Assembly: GCF_018199995.1 (NCBI RefSeq)
Contig: NZ_CP073578.1
Coordinates: 2,232,001-2,296,000, forward strand
Direction: 5' to 3'
Length of the DNA: 64,000 nt
Source of the DNA: Photobacterium sp. GJ3
GTDB lineage: Bacteria > Pseudomonadota > Gammaproteobacteria > Enterobacterales > Vibrionaceae
This document shows positions 60,101-64,000 of the stretch, one piece after another (positions within the stretch are counted from its first letter, which is position 1; each line of letters starts with the position of its first letter). The notes under the pieces are model-generated. The model worked only from the letters and a program-made list of their open reading frames with translations. It did no database searches and was not told where the DNA came from. A program made the translations under genes and the position numbers.

Positions 60101-61996
60101 TTACTTGGCCAGTAGCTGATTCACTGCCGCCAGGAACTGCGATGGGTCTTCCATCGAGCCTCGCTCAGCAAGCATCGCCTGCCCCAGCAACATTTCTACC
60201 CAGCGACCAAAAGCTTCTTCATCCGCTTCGTCCGCCATCCGGTTGACGACCGGGTGTTGTGGATTCAGTTCGAAAATGTACTGTACCTCAGGCGCGTCAT
60301 GACCGGCAGCTGCCAGCAGTTTCGCCATTTGGGTACCCATTTCGTTTTCATCCGTTACCACAACAGCTGGCGTATCTTTCAGCTTAAAGGTCGTCCGCAC
60401 GTCTTTCACCCGGTCACCCAGATAAGTTTTGGTGCGCTCAACCACGGAAGCAAATTCTTCTTCCGTCTGCTTCTGTGCTTCTTTCTCTTCCTCGTTTTCA
60501 AACTTGGACAGATCCAGACCCGCTTTGGTGATCGACTGGAACTGTTTGCCGTCAAACTCCGGCAGATAGCCCATCAGCCACTCATCAATGCGGTCGTGCA
60601 TCAGCACCACTTCCAGCCCTTTTGCACGGAACTGTTCCAGGTGCGGGCTGTTCTTCGCCGCATTAAAGCTGTCTGCTGTAATAAAGTAGATCTTGTCCTG
60701 ACCTTCCTTCATCCGGCTGACATAATCAGACAGTGAAACCGACTGCTCTGCTGTATCGTGATGCGTGGTGCTGAAACGCAGCAGGCCGGCAATTTTCTCG
60801 CGGTTCGCGAAATCTTCCGCAACCCCTTCTTTCAGAACCTGACCAAACTCTTGCCAGAACGAGGCATACTCCTCTTTCTTCGACAATTTCTCCAGCATCG
60901 ACAGTGCACGCTTGGTACACGCCTTGCGCAGCGCCTGCGTGACTTTATTGTCCTGCAGAATTTCACGGGAGACGTTCAGCGGCAGATCATTCGAATCAAT
61001 CAGACCGCGCATAAAGCGCAGGTACATCGGCATGAATTGCTCTGCGTCATCCATGATAAACACACGCTGAACATAGAGTTTCAGACCATGCTTGCTGTCA
61101 CGGTTATACAGATCAAACGGTGCTTTTGACGGCACATACAACAGGCTGGTGTAATCCTGCTGACCTTCTACACGGTTATGGCTCCAGCTCAGTGGCTCAG
61201 CATAATCGTGGGAGACGTGCTTGTAGAATTCTTTATATTCTTCATCGCTGATGTCGGATTTACTGCGTGTCCACAGTGCCTGGGCTTTATTGACCTGCTC
61301 CCACTGTTTCCCGGTTTCCTGACCTTCATCATCGCGTTGCACCGTTTCCATCAGTACCGGAATACCAATGTGATCCGAATATTTGCTGATGATATTTCGC
61401 AGACGATATTCGCTCAGGAATTCTTTCTCATCCTCACGCAAATGCAGAATGATTTCTGTACCACGACCGGCTTTTTCAATGGTTTCAACGGTGTAGTCTC
61501 CTTCACCGGTTGAATGCCAGCGTACCGCTTCATCCGCAGCTGCACCGGCAGCACGGGTATTGACCGTGACCGCATCCGCAACAATGAATGACGAATAGAA
61601 GCCCACACCGAACTGACCAATCAGCTGGGAGTCTTTACTCTGCTCTTCGCTCAGTTTGGTAAAGAAATCCTTCGTGCCAGATTTCGCAATAGTGCCCAGA
61701 TGCTCAATGGCTTCGTCCCGGGTCATCCCGATGCCGTTATCGCTGATGGTGACCGTACCGGCTTCTTCATCAAACGACAGACGGACAGCCAGTTCACCGT
61801 CATTTTCATATAACTCTGGGGCAGACAACGCACGGAAGCGCAGTTTATCTGCGGCATCGGAAGCATTGGAGATCAGCTCCCGAAGGAAAATTTCTTTGTT
61901 TGAGTACAATGAGTGGATCATCAAATGAAGCAACTGCTTCACTTCTGACTGAAAACCACGTGTTTCTTTATTTTTCTCTAAAGTTTGCTCGCTCAT
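60101..61996 (-). CDS. htpG: Hsp90-family chaperone HtpG
   Basis: An ATP-dependent chaperone. The 631-residue product has the GHKL ATPase motifs [33 protein letters not shown] and [17 protein letters not shown], a middle domain with [13 protein letters not shown] and a C-terminal dimer domain. ATG 61996 is chosen behind GGAG; the open frame extends to TTG 62053 through the promoter region. Divergent from toxR, the arrangement known in V. cholerae, and preceded by a heat-shock-type promoter. Confidence 0.97.
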   Translation of the reverse strand: MSEQTLEKNKETRGFQSEVKQLLHLMIHSLYSNKEIFLRELISNASDAADKLRFRALSAPELYENDGELAVRLSFDEEAGTVTISDNGIGMTRDEAIEHLGTIAKSGTKDFFTKLSEEQSKDSQLIGQFGVGFYSSFIVADAVTVNTRAAGAAADEAVRWHSTGEGDYTVETIEKAGRGTEIILHLREDEKEFLSEYRLRNIISKYSDHIGIPVLMETVQRDDEGQETGKQWEQVNKAQALWTRSKSDISDEEYKEFYKHVSHDYAEPLSWSHNRVEGQQDYTSLLYVPSKAPFDLYNRDSKHGLKLYVQRVFIMDDAEQFMPMYLRFMRGLIDSNDLPLNVSREILQDNKVTQALRKACTKRALSMLEKLSKKEEYASFWQEFGQVLKEGVAEDFANREKIAGLLRFSTTHHDTAEQSVSLSDYVSRMKEGQDKIYFITADSFNAAKNSPHLEQFRAKGLEVVLMHDRIDEWLMGYLPEFDGKQFQSITKAGLDLSKFENEEEKEAQKQTEEEFASVVERTKTYLGDRVKDVRTTFKLKDTPAVVVTDENEMGTQMAKLLAAAGHDAPEVQYIFELNPQHPVVNRMADEADEEAFGRWVEMLLGQAMLAERGSMEDPSQFLAAVNQLLAK

Positions 61997-62035
61997 TAGA
62001 ACTCCGTAATCAAGATTTACGTCCTTACTGACTCC

Positions 62036-62064
62036 TAAATAAGGTCCGTTCAATGTTTTTCAAG
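62036..62064 (-). promoter_or_regulatory. Sigma32-type heat-shock promoter of htpG
   Basis: On the minus strand CTTGAAA (62064-62058) matches the sigma32 -35 box and CCTTATTTA (62044-62036) approximates the CCCCAT-T -10 box with a 13-base spacer. It lies about 40 bases ahead of the htpG ATG. Confidence 0.7.
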
Positions 62065-62260
62065 CCTGAGATGGTAAATTTCTGGCTGTCTGGCTGAAAG
62101 GTAGTCATTTGAATGCATCAGGTGCGATCCCCATCACTCAGTGCGGACCGATTGAGCCATCCCTTGTCAGGCTGCAGTCTTCTGCTTCGTTGTTTAGGGA
62201 TACTCTTCTTCCGGTCAGACATCTATGATAAACAAGTCACTCTGAACAAATAGGCCGGGC

Positions 62261-63133
62261 ATGGATCAAGCACAGTGTAAATTTCTGATTGGGAATCGAT
62301 TTCTTTTTACCCCGCACCACAACAGCCTGGTGGACAAGGCTCAGCCAGACACGACGATCCATCTGGGAATCAATGAAAGCAAAGCGCTGAGCCTGCTGGT
62401 TCAGGAACCAGGGACCATCATTTCCCGCCAGCGAATGCATGACTTTATCTGGCGGGAACAAGGGTTTGAAGTGGATGACTCCAGTTTGACCCAAGCCATT
62501 TCGACGCTGCGGAAATATTTGCAGGATTCAACCCGTGCGCCGGTGTTCATCAAAACCGTGCCCAAGCATGGCTACCAGATGATTGCTGAAATTGATCGGC
62601 TGGATAGCATCCCTGAGCCAGCACATGTCCTGATATCTGAGCCACAACAAGTCGAAGTCATTGAAAATCTGCCGGATTCTGCACAACCGCTTCATGCAGA
62701 GTCTCCACCTCCCGCAAGCAGTCCTGCGGTGCTCATCCCGACGACACAGGCCAATTCGCCATTGCGGCGTCATATGATCAGCGGTCTGGCTGCTTTATTG
62801 CTCTGCCTTCTTCTTCCGCTATGGGCATATTTTACATCGCCGCCAACATCCAGCGCTTTCTCTCCTGCACTTACCGTCGGCAACATACCAGTGCTTACGC
62901 CCAGCCATGATCGGATACCTGAGTCCTGGTATCCCCTGATCCGGCAATGTCTTGCTCCGTACGAGCAACAGACATCAGACAAACCACTTCCGGTCAAAGC
63001 TGTGGTGACAGGCGGGGAGCACAATCAACTTTGGATCAATCTGATTTTCAGTCCTTCAGATTATCAGGACAACATGACCCTGACCATCGTGACGCTGAAC
63101 CGACACAAGGAGCAACCATGCCGCATCCAGTAA
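62261..63133 (+). CDS. toxR: Membrane-bound transcriptional activator ToxR
   Basis: An inner-membrane regulator with a cytoplasmic winged helix and a periplasmic sensor. The 290-residue product (V. cholerae 294) has the OmpR-type winged helix at about 35-110 with the diagnostic IWREQGFEVDDSSLTQAIST and FIKTVPKHGYQMIAE, a Pro-rich linker, one membrane span near 172-190 (ISGLAALLLCLLLPLWAYF), and a periplasmic domain with two Cys (RQCLAPYEQ and EQPCRIQ) that pair in V. cholerae. Its stop codon lies 16 bases inside toxS. Expected to control outer-membrane porins and envelope responses. Confidence 0.93.
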   Translation: MDQAQCKFLIGNRFLFTPHHNSLVDKAQPDTTIHLGINESKALSLLVQEPGTIISRQRMHDFIWREQGFEVDDSSLTQAISTLRKYLQDSTRAPVFIKTVPKHGYQMIAEIDRLDSIPEPAHVLISEPQQVEVIENLPDSAQPLHAESPPPASSPAVLIPTTQANSPLRRHMISGLAALLLCLLLPLWAYFTSPPTSSAFSPALTVGNIPVLTPSHDRIPESWYPLIRQCLAPYEQQTSDKPLPVKAVVTGGEHNQLWINLIFSPSDYQDNMTLTIVTLNRHKEQPCRIQ

Positions 63134-63669
63134 CGAAAAAAACGGTGAGATTCAGTCTGTACTGGCTCTTCATTGGCACTGTGCTCATACTGGTCGCACT
63201 GGGCAGCCTCTATTATTCCTTTCTGAGTGACCACAAACTGGCGCGCTTTCTGATGGCTCACGACTGGACGTCTTCAACAGTGACACACGTGTCTTCCAAT
63301 GAATCACCCGGGCTGACAACCCTGAAACAAATGACCGAAAAGAATAATCTGATTTTCATGCCCAATCACACCTATTCAAGAGTGAGCCGGGTATCGATTA
63401 CCAATCGCGATGCTGCGAGGGTCCATCTGACCATTACCGAGTTTGGACAATGGGCGGTCAGCGGCGGGTATTTGCAAATCCGCCCCATCCACTTTAATGA
63501 AATGAAAACCGGCGATGAAACAGCCTTTAATGCAGCACAACTTGCGACCATCCGTACCTACTTTCAAATCAATGCGGAACAAAGCAACCAGATTGATATT
63601 CTGAACCAAAAGTCGGTGCTGCTGACGGGACTGAACACCCGATCTCAAGTATTAAACGCACTGCCGTAA
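63118..63669 (+). CDS. toxS: ToxR-associated periplasmic protein ToxS
   Basis: The 183-residue product has one N-terminal membrane anchor (LYWLFIGTVLILVALGSLYYSF) and a periplasmic domain. ToxS is known to stabilise the ToxR periplasmic domain and, in vibrios, to take part in bile-salt sensing. ATG 63118 with AAGGAG upstream overlaps toxR by 16 bases, indicating coupled translation. The stop codon lies inside a hairpin (63661-63683), and a second hairpin with A and T tracts follows. Confidence 0.92.
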   Translation: MPHPVTKKTVRFSLYWLFIGTVLILVALGSLYYSFLSDHKLARFLMAHDWTSSTVTHVSSNESPGLTTLKQMTEKNNLIFMPNHTYSRVSRVSITNRDAARVHLTITEFGQWAVSGGYLQIRPIHFNEMKTGDETAFNAAQLATIRTYFQINAEQSNQIDILNQKSVLLTGLNTRSQVLNALP

Positions 63670-63683
63670 TGCTGTTACGGCAG
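63661..63683 (+). repeat. Hairpin enclosing the toxS stop codon
   Basis: CTGCCGTAA pairs perfectly with TTACGGCAG around TGCTG; the TAA stop codon is in the left arm. Confidence 0.7.
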
Positions 63684-63709
63684 CCACCGCTCAGTTGAAA
63701 GCGGGCCAT

Positions 63710-63740
63710 AAAAAAACCGACGTGGTCACGTCGGTTTCTT
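63710..63740. terminator. Bidirectional terminator toxS / recR
   Basis: CCGACGTG-GT-CACGTCGG is a perfect 8-bp stem between an A-tract and TTTCTT, between convergent genes. Confidence 0.85.
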
Positions 63741-63770
63741 CGTTGAAATGCATGGCAGGTATACCGGGGG

Positions 63771-64000
63771 TCAGTAAAGTCTTTGCCGTCCGGCCAGAGA
63801 ATGAGACAACGTTGTCCCATCCACCAACTCCAGTTCCCCGCCCACAGGTACACCATGAGCAATCCGGCTGGCCGGGACCTGATAAGCCTGACAAAGCTCT
63901 GCGATGAAATGCGCGGTGGCCTCCCCTTCAACCGTTGGGTTGGTCGCAAGGATCAGCTCAGCAATCGTCTCATTCTGTAACCGGTATTCCAGAACATCCA
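63771..64000 (-). CDS. recR: Recombination mediator RecR, C-terminal part
   Basis: Only the last 76 codons lie in the window; the 5' end is beyond base 64000. The fragment contains the Toprim-domain end, [20 protein letters not shown], followed by [19 protein letters not shown] and [14 protein letters not shown], characteristic of RecR, which works with RecF and RecO in loading RecA at gaps. No frame defect is visible. It lies next to htpG in E. coli, but here toxRS intervenes. Confidence 0.95.
   Translation of the reverse strand, partial: DVLEYRLQNETIAELILATNPTVEGEATAHFIAELCQAYQVPASRIAHGVPVGGELELVDGTTLSHSLAGRQRLY

Noticed and set aside
63569..63949. 126-codon minus-strand frame across the toxS-recR junction
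   Set aside because: Another frame of the same strand encodes the unmistakable RecR C-terminus; this one crosses the terminator.

Overview
The window is a stretch of core chromosome from a gammaproteobacterium of the family Vibrionaceae. The evidence is an adjacent toxR-toxS pair placed divergently from htpG, enterobacterial-style synteny (mgsA-helD-yccS; pgm-seqA-ybfF-fldA-fur; recR-htpG-adk-hemH-gsk), a vibrio-type udp-zntA neighbourhood, and a standalone CARF-nuclease gene of the VC1899 (DUF1887) family. G+C looks close to one half by eye, which would suit a Photobacterium-like or related genus better than a low-GC Vibrio. The genus is not proven.

Layout. 1-8.9 kb: an S4 RNA-binding protein with a long basic tail, a membrane-anchored TPR protein, mgsA, an MDR oxidoreductase beside a 160-bp miniature inverted-repeat element, helD, yccS and a LysE-type exporter. 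8.9-13.3 kb: trehalose locus treR-treB-treC, with treC broken by a frameshift and two TreR-like operators ahead of treB. 13.3-22.5 kb: the CARF-nuclease gene, a second copy of the miniature element, udp, a zinc/cadmium ATPase gene zntA (frameshifted in a run of six C) with a MerR-type promoter, a CBS protein, a DUF945 protein, ldhA and a small outer-membrane protein. 22.6-33.9 kb: a TCA-cycle cluster sdhCDAB-sucABCD on the minus strand, divergent from gltA. 34-41.5 kb: ybgI, a YbfA-like protein, DUF1853, pgm, seqA, ybfF, DUF2788, fldA, DUF4442 and fur. 41.6-52.1 kb: glnS, the amino-sugar regulon nagE / nagBAC, a CPA2 antiporter and asnB. 52.3-60 kb: zwf-pgl-gnd, gsk, hemH and adk. 60-64 kb: htpG, toxRS and the 3' part of recR.

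How the genes work together. Most of the window is central carbon metabolism: GlcNAc and trehalose uptake by PTS permeases that both lack an EIIA domain, the oxidative pentose-phosphate branch as one operon, the TCA cycle from 2-oxoglutarate to fumarate plus citrate synthase, and fermentative/overflow exits (ldhA, mgsA). Nucleotide salvage (udp, gsk, adk), iron and heme handling (fur, fldA, hemH) and replication/repair (seqA, helD, recR) fill the rest. No tRNA, rRNA, CRISPR array, prophage or complete insertion sequence was seen.

Most notable: a CRISPR-independent CARF plus PD-(D/E)XK nuclease; a two-copy MITE family, one copy bordering the CARF gene's terminator and one reading into the oxidoreductase gene; two apparent single-base frameshifts (treC, zntA); and toxRS sitting inside an otherwise conserved recR-htpG block.
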